Of a DNA stretch of 64,000 bases, positions 7,755 to 17,491 are shown piece after piece. Under the pieces are notes generated by a model. It searched no databases. It was not told the origin of the DNA and saw nothing but the letters and a program-made list of their open reading frames with translations. The stretch comes from Gaiellasilicea sp033857955 (GTDB lineage Bacteria; Actinomycetota; Thermoleophilia; Gaiellales; Gaiellaceae). The translations under genes were made by a program, and so were the position numbers. Each line of letters opens with the position of its first letter. Position 1 is the stretch's first letter. The stretch covers positions 1 to 64,000 of the forward strand of contig JAWVCW010000008.1 of assembly GCA_033857955.1 (NCBI GenBank). The letters are read 5' to 3'.

Positions 7755-8955
7755 GATCGGGGACGCGGACGATGCCGGCTGCCGCGAGCTCTGCGATCTC
7801 GTCGTCGGCGTAGCCGGCCTCGCGCAGGATCTCGGCGGTGTGCTCGCCGAGAAGCGGCGGCGGGCTCCGATGCAGGACGCGCCCACCGTCGAGGGAGAGC
7901 GGCAGTGCCGGCAATCTGAGATCCGGGATCTGAGGATGCGGAAGCTCCTGCATGAGCTCGAGCGCCTCGGTCTGCGGAGACGCGAGGATGTCGGCGACGT
8001 CCGCCACGGGTGCCGCCGGAACGCCCGCGCGGGTGAGCCGGTCGTGCCAGGAGGCGGTGTCGTCTCGCGCGAAGTACGGCTCGAGGAGCGCGATCAGGAC
8101 GTCCCGGTTCGCGACGCGGTCGGGGTTCGTGCGGAAACGGGGATCGAGCGCGAGCTCGTCGGCGCCGAGCTCCACGCAGAGGAGCGCATACAGACGGTCG
8201 TTGCCGGCCGCCACCATCAACTCGCCGTCGCGCGTGCGGATCACCTGGTAGGGCGCGATCGTCGGGAAGCGGGTTCCCTGACCGCGTGGCACGGTTCCGT
8301 CCGCGAGGTAGCCGGCGAGGTGGTAGCCGATGTACCCGAGCGCGGTCTCGTAGAGCGAGACGTCGACGAGGCGCCCCACGCCGGTCGTCCCGCGCTCGAG
8401 CAGCGCGGCGAGGATCCCGAGCGCCGCCCAGGTGCCGGTGCCCTGGTCGATCAGCGACGAGCCGACGCGGACACCCGGCCGGTCGGGCTCCCCGGTCATC
8501 GAGATCAGGCCTCCTGCCGCCTGCATCAGCGCGTCGTAGCCCGGCTCGTCCCGCTGCGGGCCGACGCGGCCGTACGCACCCACCGAGCAGTAGACGAGAC
8601 GCGGGTTTCGCTCTCGCAGCTCGTCGGGCCCGAGTCCGAGCCGCTCGGCCAGCCCCGGGCGAAGGCTCTGCAGAAAGACGTCTGCGCCGTCCACCAGTCT
8701 CAGCAGCGCCTCGCGCCCCCGCGGGTCTCGCAGCGAGCACGCAAGCGACCGCTTCGAGGCGTTTGCCGAGAGGAACATGGTTCCCTCTCCGTTCCAGAAG
8801 GGCGGCCCCCACGCGCGGCCGTCGTCACCCGTGTCCGGCCGCTCGACCTTGATCACGTCGGCGCCGAGCGCACCGAGAATCTCGGCGCAGTAGGGACCGG
8901 CGATCGACGTCGTCACGTCGAGCACGCGCAGGCCTGCGAGAGGCGAGAAGGACAT
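7747..8955 (-). CDS. CaiB/BaiF family CoA transferase
   Basis: Family III CoA transferase that moves CoA between carboxylic acids. The protein shows the family N-terminus (PLAGLRVLDVTTSIAGPYC), the GADVIKVERP segment, and the catalytic aspartate at about residue 141 in EPGYDALMQAAGG. C-terminal LLGEHTAEIL is also typical. I start at the ATG at 8955 (402 residues) because the conserved region begins there; upstream in-frame ATG and GTG codons would add up to six residues. It is divergent from the DedA gene with about 34 bp between. Substrate unknown; nearby genes point to branched-chain or aromatic acyl-CoA catabolism. Confidence 0.88.
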   Translation of the reverse strand: MSFSPLAGLRVLDVTTSIAGPYCAEILGALGADVIKVERPDTGDDGRAWGPPFWNGEGTMFLSANASKRSLACSLRDPRGREALLRLVDGADVFLQSLRPGLAERLGLGPDELRERNPRLVYCSVGAYGRVGPQRDEPGYDALMQAAGGLISMTGEPDRPGVRVGSSLIDQGTGTWAALGILAALLERGTTGVGRLVDVSLYETALGYIGYHLAGYLADGTVPRGQGTRFPTIAPYQVIRTRDGELMVAAGNDRLYALLCVELGADELALDPRFRTNPDRVANRDVLIALLEPYFARDDTASWHDRLTRAGVPAAPVADVADILASPQTEALELMQELPHPQIPDLRLPALPLSLDGGRVLHRSPPPLLGEHTAEILREAGYADDEIAELAAAGIVRVPDPK

Positions 8956-8989
8956 CACTCCCATCATCGCCACCCGGCTCTCTGCGAGG

Positions 8990-9598
8990 ATGGCGGAAGT
9001 GTTCCAGTCGACCGTGAACGCCGTCTCCGGCTCGGACTGGAGCTACCTGATCGTCTTCGCGATCGCGTTGCTCGACGCGTTCTTCCCCCTCGTGCCGAGC
9101 GAGGCGACGGCGATTGCCGCCGGCGTCGTCGCCGGCACCGGCGGCCTGCGGGTCGAGCTCGTCATCCTGGCGGCGGCACTCGGTGCGATTGCCGGCGACA
9201 ACGTGTCGTTTGCGATCGGGCACTTCCTCGGGGCCCGTGTCGAACGGCGGTTCTTCTCCGGCGAGAAGTCGCAGAAGCGGCTGAAATGGGCGCAGCAAAC
9301 CCTTGACCGGCGCGGCGGCTACCTGATCGTGGTCGCGCGCTTCATCCCGGGCGGCCGCACGGTGACGACGTTCATCGCGGGTTTCGTGGAGACGTTCCCG
9401 TGGCACCGGTTCATCCGCTTCGACGCGATTGCCGGCTTCATCTGGGGCACCTACACGGTGATGCTCGGCTACGTCGGCGGCAAGTCCTTCGAGAAGCAGC
9501 CGTGGAAAGGTCTCCTCCTCGCCTTCGCGGTCGCGCTCGCCGTGACGGGAGCGGTCGAGCTGGTGCGACATCTCCGCCGGCGTCGCGCGCACGGCTAG
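8990..9598 (+). CDS. DedA family membrane protein
   Basis: Integral membrane protein of the DedA/SNARE-associated family. Members include undecaprenyl-phosphate and phospholipid flippases needed for envelope homeostasis. The 202-residue sequence has the N-terminal DAFFPLVPSEATAIAAG loop, the GARVERR segment, the conserved FIPGGRTVTTFIAG motif and a basic cytoplasmic tail (RHLRRRRAHG). About five or six hydrophobic stretches are visible. No partner gene suggests a specific lipid. Confidence 0.9.
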   Translation: MAEVFQSTVNAVSGSDWSYLIVFAIALLDAFFPLVPSEATAIAAGVVAGTGGLRVELVILAAALGAIAGDNVSFAIGHFLGARVERRFFSGEKSQKRLKWAQQTLDRRGGYLIVVARFIPGGRTVTTFIAGFVETFPWHRFIRFDAIAGFIWGTYTVMLGYVGGKSFEKQPWKGLLLAFAVALAVTGAVELVRHLRRRRAHG

Positions 9599-9601
9599 CG
9601 T
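9596..9601 (+). promoter_or_regulatory. Candidate -10 element, leaderless promoter
   Basis: TAGCGT, starting on the DedA stop codon, ends seven bases before the GTG at 9609. No ribosome site is seen. Confidence 0.4.
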
Positions 9602-9608
9602 TCGACCC

Positions 9609-10346
9609 GTGAAGCTCCACGTCACAGGCGCGACCGGGTACCTGGGCTCGGAGCTCGTCCGGCGAGTCCCGGGTGCGTCGACCGAGCGCGTCGATGTCCG
9701 CGACGCCGACGCGGTCGCAGAGCTCCTGCGGCGTGTTCGCCCAGGGACGGTGATCCACACCGCCTACCGCCAGGACGGCCCGGACACCCACGAAGTCACA
9801 GTCGACGGTGCCGAAAATGTGGCGCGTGCGGCCGCGGCCGTGGGTGCGAGGCTGGTGCACCTCTCCACCGACGTCGTCTTCGACGGCCGCAAGGGCGCGC
9901 CGTACGTCGAGGGGGATCCACTCTCGCCCGTGACCGACTACGGGGGCGCGAAGGCCGAGGCCGAGGTGCGTGTGGCCCTCGCACATCCGGAGGCGCTGAT
10001 CGTGCGCACATCGTTGATCTACGGCGGCGCAGAACCCTCCAAGCACGAGGTCACCGCCCGGGACCCCTCGTTCACCTTCTTCACGAACGAGATCCGCAAC
10101 CCGGTCCGGGCCGCTGACCTTGCGGAGGCTCTGCTCGAGCTGGCGGCGCTTGACGTCTCCGGCCCGCTCCACGTCGCCGGCGCGGACGCAGTCTCGCGCG
10201 CCGAGTTCGCCGAGCTGATCACCGGCGCGCCGGTCGCGAGCGCGCCCGCGCCGGCAACGCGCCCCCTCGACTGCTCGCTCGACTCTTCCCGCGCGCAGGC
10301 GATGATTCGAACGCGGCTCCGTGGAGTCCGGGAGATCCTGGGTTGA
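9609..10346 (+). CDS. RmlD-like NAD(P)-dependent sugar-nucleotide reductase
   Basis: Extended short-chain dehydrogenase of the dTDP-4-dehydrorhamnose reductase group. The nucleotide-binding GATGYLGSE motif is at the N-terminus. LSTDVVFDGRKGAPYVEGD and the YGGAK catalytic Tyr/Lys pair follow. At 245 residues it is shorter than RmlD (about 290), with a reduced substrate domain, and no other rhamnose genes are adjacent. The product may therefore be another nucleotide-sugar or a repair-type reductase. The next gene starts within its stop codon (TTGA). Confidence 0.75.
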   Translation: MKLHVTGATGYLGSELVRRVPGASTERVDVRDADAVAELLRRVRPGTVIHTAYRQDGPDTHEVTVDGAENVARAAAAVGARLVHLSTDVVFDGRKGAPYVEGDPLSPVTDYGGAKAEAEVRVALAHPEALIVRTSLIYGGAEPSKHEVTARDPSFTFFTNEIRNPVRAADLAEALLELAALDVSGPLHVAGADAVSRAEFAELITGAPVASAPAPATRPLDCSLDSSRAQAMIRTRLRGVREILG

Positions 10347-12232
10347 ACCGGCTCGCCGGCGAGACCAGCCCGTACCTCCTCCAGCACGCCGGCAATCCCG
10401 TCGCCTGGTTCCCGTGGGGCGAGGAGGCATTGACCCGGGCGCGCGGGGAAGACAAGCCGATTCTCCTCTCGATCGGGTATGCCGCGTGCCACTGGTGCCA
10501 TGTAATGGAGCACGAGTCGTTCGAGGACACTGCGACGGCGGCCGTGATGAACGAGCACTTCGTGAGCGTGAAGGTCGATCGCGAGGAGCGGCCCGACCTC
10601 GACGCCGTCTACATGGAGGCGGTGGTCGCGATGTCCGGCCATGGCGGCTGGCCGATGACGGTCTTTCTGACCCCGGCCGGAGAACCGTTCTACGGCGGCA
10701 CCTACTACCCGCCGGAGCCGCGCCACGGCATGCCGAGCTTCCGGCAGGTGCTCGCGGCGATCGCAGAGGCCTGGCGCGACCGGCGCGACGATGTCGCACG
10801 CTCCGCTGCACAGCTCGTCGAGGCTGTCCGTCAATCGGCCTCGCTTCGCCCCTCGCTCGAGCCGTTGACCGACGAGCTCCTCTCGGGCGCGGCGCGCACC
10901 CTCGGCACCACGTTCGAGCCGGCGTTCGGCGGCTGGGGCCGGGCGCCGAAGTTCCCGAATGCGCCGGTGCTCGAGTTCCTGCTTCGACGAGGCGACGAGG
11001 CCGGTCTCGCGATGGCGGTCAAGACGCTCGACGAGATGACGGCCGGCGGGATGTACGACCTACTCGGGGGCGGCTTTCACCGCTATTCGGTCGACGACCG
11101 CTGGCTCGTGCCGCACTTCGAGAAGATGCTGTACGACAACGCACAGCTCGCGCCGGCGTATCTGCATGCGTGGCTCGTCACCGGGAACGACCGCTATTGC
11201 GCGATCGCAGAGGCGACGATCGAGTACCTGCTCCACGATCTGCTCCTCCCCGAGGGCGGTTTCGCGTCGGCTCAGGACGCGGATACGGACGGGGTCGAAG
11301 GGCTGACGTTCACGTGGACGCAGGAGGAGGGGGTCCCGGCCGAGCTGCTCGAGCCCTTCGAGCACGGGCGCTCGATCATCCGCGGCGAGCTCGACGAGGA
11401 CCTGCGCAAGCGGCTCTTCGAGGAGAGAGAGCAGCGTCCGAAGCCGCTCCGTGACGACAAGGCAATCGCCTCGTGGAACGGGCTCGCGCTCGCTGCTCTC
11501 GCGGAAGCCGGGCGGCGGCTCGAGCGGCCGGACTGGATCGACGCCGCCCGGAGGCTGGGGGAGTTCTTGCTCGGCCCGCTCTCCGACGACGGCGGCCGGC
11601 TCCGGCGCAGCTACCGCGAGGGGCGCACGAGCGGAGCCGGTTATCTCGACGACTACGCGAACGTGGCGCACGGGCTGCTCGAGCTCCACGTCGCGACCGG
11701 GGAGCCGCGCTGGCTCCACGAGGCGCACCGGCTCGCCCGGCTCGCGATCGAGCTCTTCGCCGACGAGGAGCACGGTGGCTTCTTTCTCTCGCCGGCCGAC
11801 GGCGAGCGGCTCGTCGCGCGGACGAAGGAGCTCGACGACCATCCGCTGCCGTCCGGCAACTCGATGCTGGCCCACGTACTGCTCCGGCTCTCGCGGATCT
11901 ACGGCGACGACGACCTGGAGCGACAGGCGGTCTCGGTGCTCCGCCTCGTCCGCCCGGCGCTCGAGCGTGCCGCGGCCTCCTTCGGATGGGCGCTGTGCGC
12001 GCTCGACCTGCATCTGAGCGCTCCGCGGGAGCTTGCGATCGTGGGCCCGGTCGACTCCGACGTCGCTCGTGCGTCGCTCAGGCGGTGGCAGCCGACGACC
12101 GTGGTCGCCGTCGGCCCCGACGAGGAAGTGCCGCTGCTCGCGGGGAAGACGCTCGTCGGCGGCGAGCCCGCCGTCTACGTCTGCGAGCGCTTCGCGTGCC
12201 AGGCGCCGGTGACGGATCCCGCACTGCTGTGA
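10343..12232 (+). CDS. YyaL/SPATA20-type thioredoxin-domain protein (DUF255)
   Basis: A 629-residue protein. The N-terminal thioredoxin-like domain has the AACHWCHVME motif (Cys49 and Cys52) and the family signature GHGGWPMTVFLTP. An (alpha/alpha)6 glycosidase-like toroid follows (YDNAQLAPAYLHA, FASAQDADTDGVEG, then SWNGLALAALAEA). Function of the family is poorly known; it has been linked to redox or carbohydrate-related roles. TTG at 10343 is the start, coupled to the upstream reductase. The conserved NRLAGETSPYLLQHA N-terminus confirms this choice. Confidence 0.88.
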   Translation: MNRLAGETSPYLLQHAGNPVAWFPWGEEALTRARGEDKPILLSIGYAACHWCHVMEHESFEDTATAAVMNEHFVSVKVDREERPDLDAVYMEAVVAMSGHGGWPMTVFLTPAGEPFYGGTYYPPEPRHGMPSFRQVLAAIAEAWRDRRDDVARSAAQLVEAVRQSASLRPSLEPLTDELLSGAARTLGTTFEPAFGGWGRAPKFPNAPVLEFLLRRGDEAGLAMAVKTLDEMTAGGMYDLLGGGFHRYSVDDRWLVPHFEKMLYDNAQLAPAYLHAWLVTGNDRYCAIAEATIEYLLHDLLLPEGGFASAQDADTDGVEGLTFTWTQEEGVPAELLEPFEHGRSIIRGELDEDLRKRLFEEREQRPKPLRDDKAIASWNGLALAALAEAGRRLERPDWIDAARRLGEFLLGPLSDDGGRLRRSYREGRTSGAGYLDDYANVAHGLLELHVATGEPRWLHEAHRLARLAIELFADEEHGGFFLSPADGERLVARTKELDDHPLPSGNSMLAHVLLRLSRIYGDDDLERQAVSVLRLVRPALERAAASFGWALCALDLHLSAPRELAIVGPVDSDVARASLRRWQPTTVVAVGPDEEVPLLAGKTLVGGEPAVYVCERFACQAPVTDPALL

Positions 12233-12270
12233 CCGGCGCTCGTGCGCTTTCTAACTTCCCGGGCCGCACG

Positions 12271-12299
12271 TTGTCTAAGTTCACCAGAAGGAGTAATCT
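12271..12299 (+). promoter_or_regulatory. Sigma70-type promoter of the binding-protein gene
   Basis: TTGTCT (12271-12276) and TAATCT (12294-12299) are separated by 17 bases. Near-identical octamers TCTAACTT (12250-12257) and TCTAAGTT (12274-12281) flank or overlap the -35 and could be regulator sites. AAGGGGAG at 12330-12337 is the ribosome site for the ATG at 12345. The region 12233-12344 holds no gene. Confidence 0.55.
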
Positions 12300-12344
12300 C
12301 GCCATCCAGCGGGCCTCTTTTTACTAACCAAGGGGAGAACATTC

Positions 12345-13610
12345 ATGCGTAGGGTCTCACTTGCCGGGGCGGCAATCATCGGAGTGCTGCTCCTTGCCAT
12401 CCCGTCGGCGTTTGCGAGGGCCGATCTGGCCGCCGCAGACCCCGGGATCTCAGCCAAGACAGTCGTGATCGGCGGCACGTTCCCGCTGACAGGGCCTGCA
12501 TCGAGCTATGCGCCGATCCCGGCGGGGATGAAGGCGTACTTCAGCTACATCAACGCCAGGCGCGGTCCCGACAAGAAGCGCGGCATCGGCGGTCGGCAGG
12601 TCGTCTTCAAGTACTACGACGACGGCTACAACCCGGTCAACTCGGTTCAGCTGCAGCGGCGGCTCGTCGAGCAGGACAAGGTGTTCGCGGTCGTCGGAAC
12701 GCTCGGCACCGAGGTCAACCAGGCGGTGCAGCCCTATCTGAATCAGCAGAAGGTGCCGCACATCCTCGTCTCGACCGGTGCGAGCGACTTCGGCAAGGAC
12801 TTCCAGAAGTACCCGTGGACGATCGGCTGGCAGCCGGACTACGTCGCCGAAGGCCGTCTCTACGGCACCGACATCCGCAACAACCACAAGGACGCGAAGA
12901 TCGCGATCCTGTACCAGAGCGACAGCTACGGCCGGGACTACGTCGCAGGCTTCAAGTCGGCACTCGGAACGGCCAACGTCAAGCGGCAGGTCGTCGGCGA
13001 GGAAGGCTACGACGTGCTCGGCGGCGGTACCCCGCAGTCTCAGCTCGTGAAGCTGCGCGGCTCGGGCGCCGACACGCTGATGATCTTCGTCACGCCCACA
13101 CCGACGGTGCAGACGTACGCGATCATCCGCGCGCTGAACTGGAAGCCGGCGAACATCTACGTGAACTCGGTCTCCGCGACCGACACATTCATGGGAGCTG
13201 CCGTCGCCCGCTCGAGCGCCGCAACGGTCAACGGGTCCATCAGCTCGCAGTACCTGAAGGACCCGGCGTCACCCGTCTGGGCGGACGATGCGACCGTGAA
13301 GCTGTACAAGAGTGTGATGGCCAAGTACGCGCCAAGTGCGAACGCGAGCAACGGCCTCTACTTCTACGGCTTCGCGAAGGGCGACACCTTCGTCCGTGCG
13401 ATGTACAAGGCGGGAGCGAGCCCGACGCGGGCCAGCCTGATGAGGGCGCTGCTCTCGCTCAACGAGACATCTCCCTACCTGCTTCCGGGCTCGAAGCTGA
13501 AGACGTCGGCGACGGATCATTTCATCATCTCGCACCAGCGGCTGATGACGTACACCGCTCCACTCTGGACGGGGACGGGCGCACTCATCGACGGGCGGCC
13601 TCGCGGCTGA
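12345..13610 (+). CDS. Branched-chain amino acid-type ABC substrate-binding protein
   Basis: Secreted type I periplasmic-binding protein (LivK-like). A signal peptide covers residues 1-27 (basic MRR, hydrophobic core, ending SAFARA). The mature start DPGISAKTVVIGGTFPLTGP is typical of the family, with VVGTLGTEVNQAV and YPWTIGWQPDYVAEG further on. It stands alone with its own promoter. Its closest relative in the window is the binding protein at 35638-36762 next to the liv permeases, and the two share many segments (LVEQD, YPWTIG, AEGR). It may feed that transporter with a different ligand. Three hairpins follow its stop codon. Confidence 0.88.
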   Translation: MRRVSLAGAAIIGVLLLAIPSAFARADLAAADPGISAKTVVIGGTFPLTGPASSYAPIPAGMKAYFSYINARRGPDKKRGIGGRQVVFKYYDDGYNPVNSVQLQRRLVEQDKVFAVVGTLGTEVNQAVQPYLNQQKVPHILVSTGASDFGKDFQKYPWTIGWQPDYVAEGRLYGTDIRNNHKDAKIAILYQSDSYGRDYVAGFKSALGTANVKRQVVGEEGYDVLGGGTPQSQLVKLRGSGADTLMIFVTPTPTVQTYAIIRALNWKPANIYVNSVSATDTFMGAAVARSSAATVNGSISSQYLKDPASPVWADDATVKLYKSVMAKYAPSANASNGLYFYGFAKGDTFVRAMYKAGASPTRASLMRALLSLNETSPYLLPGSKLKTSATDHFIISHQRLMTYTAPLWTGTGALIDGRPRG

Positions 13611-13621
13611 TCACTTGCGCA

Positions 13622-13651
13622 GATGAGCATCCGCGGAAGCGGATGCTCATC
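13622..13651. terminator. Hairpin terminator candidate after the binding-protein gene
   Basis: Perfect 13-bp arms, GATGAGCATCCGC and its complement, enclose a GGAA tetraloop. It starts 11 bases after the stop codon. There is no T-run, as is common for actinobacterial terminators. Confidence 0.65.
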
Positions 13652-13652
13652 G

Positions 13653-13682
13653 CGCGAAGACCCCTAGAGGGGCCGCTTCGCG
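13653..13682. repeat. Second hairpin in the 13.6-13.75 kb gap
   Basis: CGCGAAG pairs with CTTCGCG, and CCCCTAGAGGGG lies inside. It follows the first hairpin by one base, giving a two-hairpin stack. Confidence 0.5.
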
Positions 13683-13717
13683 TCCCACCAGCACCATGGC
13701 ATAGCTGCAACTGAGAG

Positions 13718-13749
13718 GATCGTGGGGGCCGGCGACGGCCCCCACGATC
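13718..13749. promoter_or_regulatory. Hairpin directly before the dehydrogenase start
   Basis: Perfect 13-bp arms (GATCGTGGGGGCC and complement) with a GGCGAC loop end five bases before the ATG at 13755, where a ribosome site would be expected. It could be a terminator of the upstream unit or a structure controlling initiation of the dehydrogenase gene. Confidence 0.45.
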
Positions 13750-13754
13750 GTTCC

Positions 13755-14906
<1,152 letters not shown>

Positions 14907-14919
14907 GGAGAAACGAGGA

Positions 14920-16080
14920 ATGCCCGAAGCCGTCATCGTCAGCGCCGTCCGCACCCCGATCGGGCGCGCCGGCAAGGGATCGCTCACCGACGTCCGGCCG
15001 GACGACCTGCTCGCGTTCGCGATCAGGGAGGCGGTCGGGCAGGTGGAAGGTCTCGACCCGAACGAGATCGTCGACGTGATGGTCGGCTGCGGCTTCCCGC
15101 AGGATCGGCAGGGCATGAACCTCGCCCGGCGTGCCGCGCTTCTGGCCGGACTGCCGAAACGTGTGCCGGGAACGACGGTCAACCGCTTCTGCGCGTCCTC
15201 GCTGCAGACCGCGCGCATGGCCTTTCACGCGATCAAGGCCGGCGAAGGTGACGTCTACGTGGCGGCGGGCGTCGAGTCGATCTCCCAGGTCGACGGCTAT
15301 CCGAAGGACTCCGAGGAGCTGCACCCCAAGCTCGTCGGCGAGGGCGCCATCGCGAACGTCTACATCCCGATGGGCCTGACCGCCGAGAACGTCGCCGAGC
15401 GCTACGACGTCTCCCGCGAGGACATGGACCGCTTTGCGCAGCGCTCCCAGGAGCGCGCGGTGGCGGCGCAGGCGTCCGGGTTCTTCGAGCGGGAGCTGAC
15501 GCCGTACGTGAAGGAGGACGGCACCGTTGTCTCGGCCGACGACGGACCGCGGCCGAGCTCGACCTACGAGAAGCTCCAGGAGCTGCAGCCGGCGTTCAAG
15601 CCGGACGGCCGGGTGACGGCCGGCAACGCCTGCCCGCTGAACGACGGCGCCGCCGCGCTCGTGATCATGTCGGCCGAGCGGGCCGCCGCGATCGGCGTCA
15701 CTCCGAAGGCTCGAATCATCTCGAGCGCCGTAACCGGGCTCGACCCGGAGATCATGGGCGTCGGCCCGATCGACGCGGTCCGGGACGCGCTCGGCCGCGC
15801 CGGGATGACGATCGACGACGTCGACGTGATGGAGCTGAACGAGGCGTTCGCCGCGCAGGTGATCCCCGTCTGCCGCGAGCTCGGCGTCGACCCGTTCGGC
15901 GAGAAGCTGAATCCCCACGGCGGCGCGATCGCGCTCGGCCACCCCTACGGGATGACCGGGGCCAGGATCATGTGCACCCTGCTCAACGATCTCGACGAAG
16001 TCGACGGCACGATCGGACTCGAGACGATGTGCGTCGGCGGCGGTCAAGGGATGGCCATGGTCGTCGAGCGCCTGCGCTGA
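14920..16080 (+). CDS. Acetyl-CoA acetyltransferase (thiolase)
   Basis: Catalyses reversible thiolysis of 3-ketoacyl-CoA or condensation of acetyl-CoA. Nucleophilic Cys91 lies in NRFCASSLQT, the catalytic His in GHPYGMTGAR (about 343) and the second Cys in MCVGGGQG (about 372). NDGAAALVI is also typical. Length 386 is normal. AAGGAG at 14905-14910, at the end of the previous gene, is the ribosome site, about nine bases from the ATG. It works with the upstream dehydrogenase in fatty or branched acyl-CoA breakdown. Confidence 0.93.
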   Translation: MPEAVIVSAVRTPIGRAGKGSLTDVRPDDLLAFAIREAVGQVEGLDPNEIVDVMVGCGFPQDRQGMNLARRAALLAGLPKRVPGTTVNRFCASSLQTARMAFHAIKAGEGDVYVAAGVESISQVDGYPKDSEELHPKLVGEGAIANVYIPMGLTAENVAERYDVSREDMDRFAQRSQERAVAAQASGFFERELTPYVKEDGTVVSADDGPRPSSTYEKLQELQPAFKPDGRVTAGNACPLNDGAAALVIMSAERAAAIGVTPKARIISSAVTGLDPEIMGVGPIDAVRDALGRAGMTIDDVDVMELNEAFAAQVIPVCRELGVDPFGEKLNPHGGAIALGHPYGMTGARIMCTLLNDLDEVDGTIGLETMCVGGGQGMAMVVERLR

Positions 16081-16829
16081 GCGACGACCGTCCCAACCTG
16101 GCGCCGCTCGAGCGGATCGCACGGGAGGTCGCCGACGAGTGGGGCGTCCAGCTCGGAGAGCCGTTTCCGCTCGCGCGCTATTCCTACGTTGCCCCGGCAG
16201 GCGACGAGGCTGTCCTCAAAGTCACGCCGCGGGAGGACGACGAGTCCGACGAGGAAGCCGACGCGCTCGCTCTCTGGGCCGGCCGCGGCGCGGTGCGGCT
16301 CCTCCGCCGCGACTCTGAGCGGCGTGCGCTCCTCGTGGAGCGGGCGCAGCCCGGTGAGGACATAGCCCGTCTCGAGGAGGAGGAAGCGATCGAGATCGCG
16401 GTTGCGACCGGCCTCCGGCTCTGGCGCCGTGCTGCGGAGCCGTTCCGCTGGATCGGCGACCACGTCCCGCGGTGGCTCGACAACGCCGCCGGACATGCGC
16501 TCGTTCCGCTGGCGCGCGAGCTCTACGCATCACTCGAGGCGGGTCGCGAGACGCTCGTGCACGGCGACTTCCACCACCACAACATCCTTCGCTCGGAACG
16601 GGGGCCGCTCGCGATCGACCCGAAGCCGATGCTCGGCGAGCCGGAGTACGACGTGCCGTCCTTCCTCTGGAACCCGATCTCGTACCGGATGCGGCGCGAC
16701 GTGACCGAGCGGCGGCTCGCGGCGTTCGCCGCGGCGGGGCTGGACGAGGAGCGGATACGGAAGTGGACGGTGATCCGTGGCGCGTACCTGCAGCCGGGAG
16801 AGGCGGACGTCCTTCGCACACTGGTCTAG
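16077..16829 (+). CDS. Aminoglycoside/hydroxyurea-type phosphotransferase (APH(6)/hur family)
   Basis: Small-molecule kinase fold. The Brenner motif HGDFHHHNIL provides the catalytic Asp, and AIDPKPMLGEPEYDVPSFLWNP is the metal-binding loop typical of APH(6)/hur proteins. YSYVAPAGDEAVLKV is the nucleotide-binding strand pair. The frame has no ATG, GTG or TTG between the thiolase interior and the conserved domain. The best start is CTG at 16077, overlapping the thiolase TGA (CTGA) and giving 250 residues. An in-frame ATG at 15972 would add 35 very arginine-rich residues. Resistance need not be the role; many relatives phosphorylate metabolites. Its stop overlaps that of the convergent phosphatase gene. 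Confidence 0.75.
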   Translation: MSDDRPNLAPLERIAREVADEWGVQLGEPFPLARYSYVAPAGDEAVLKVTPREDDESDEEADALALWAGRGAVRLLRRDSERRALLVERAQPGEDIARLEEEEAIEIAVATGLRLWRRAAEPFRWIGDHVPRWLDNAAGHALVPLARELYASLEAGRETLVHGDFHHHNILRSERGPLAIDPKPMLGEPEYDVPSFLWNPISYRMRRDVTERRLAAFAAAGLDEERIRKWTVIRGAYLQPGEADVLRTLV

Positions 16830-17491
16830 GACGGTTTGTCGAAGTGCCCGCGCAACTCCTCCCAGAGGTGCTCCATCGTCGTCGTCCGCGCCGGGTGCAG
16901 CGGCTCGTAGGGCACGTAGTTGACGGTCCGCACGATCCAGCCGTCGTCGCCGATGTCGAACACGTTGATACACGCGGGCGCCTGCTCGAAGGTGCCGAAG
17001 TACGTGCGGTCGCCGGAAAGGGCGTACGAGACGATGATCCGGTTCACGCCGCCGTGGAAGACGGCGAGCGCCGTGTCCCACTCGCGGGCCACGAGGCGGT
17101 CGAGCGCGGGGTGGATCCGGTCGAGCGCCTCGCCGAGCGACTCGCCGCCGAGGAAACGCGCGTCCTCGTCTCTGACGCGGAGAGCGCCGACGAAGAGTGA
17201 CTCGAGCTCCTCGGGCGGGAGCGCGTCGAGGCGGCCGCCGCGCCATTCTGAGAACTCGGGCCAGCGCTCGACCTCGTGCCCGGGCGCGACGATCGCAGCC
17301 GTCTCGGCGGTGCGTGGCAGGCCGCTCGAGACGATGAGGTCGAGCTCGACGCCGTCGAACGCCTCGCGTGCCGCCTCGGCCTGCTCGAGCCCGCGCTCGG
17401 TGAGCGGCACGTGCTCCGGGTTCACCGGCCGGCCCGCCTCGTCCACGTACGAGACGTCGGCGTGCCGCATCAGGTAGAGACGGCGCCTCAC
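16826..17491 (-). CDS. Histidine phosphatase family protein
   Basis: Phosphoglycerate-mutase-like phosphatase. Phospho-accepting His10 lies in LYLMRHADVSYV, and the second histidine in AVFHGGVNR. LTERGLEQAEAAREAF and SSGLPRTAETA are also family motifs. It is 221 residues, with a GTG start overlapping the DUF6285 stop. It ends the minus-strand unit with the LvaA-like kinase and DUF6285 gene, so it could hydrolyse a phosphorylated acyl intermediate or be a general phosphatase. Substrate not evident. Confidence 0.85.
   Translation of the reverse strand: MRRRLYLMRHADVSYVDEAGRPVNPEHVPLTERGLEQAEAAREAFDGVELDLIVSSGLPRTAETAAIVAPGHEVERWPEFSEWRGGRLDALPPEELESLFVGALRVRDEDARFLGGESLGEALDRIHPALDRLVAREWDTALAVFHGGVNRIIVSYALSGDRTYFGTFEQAPACINVFDIGDDGWIVRTVNYVPYEPLHPARTTTMEHLWEELRGHFDKPS

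Noticed and set aside
12301..12326. Intrinsic terminator before the binding-protein ATG (run of five T)
   Set aside because: No convincing stem precedes the T-run; the region reads better as a 5' leader after the promoter at 12271.
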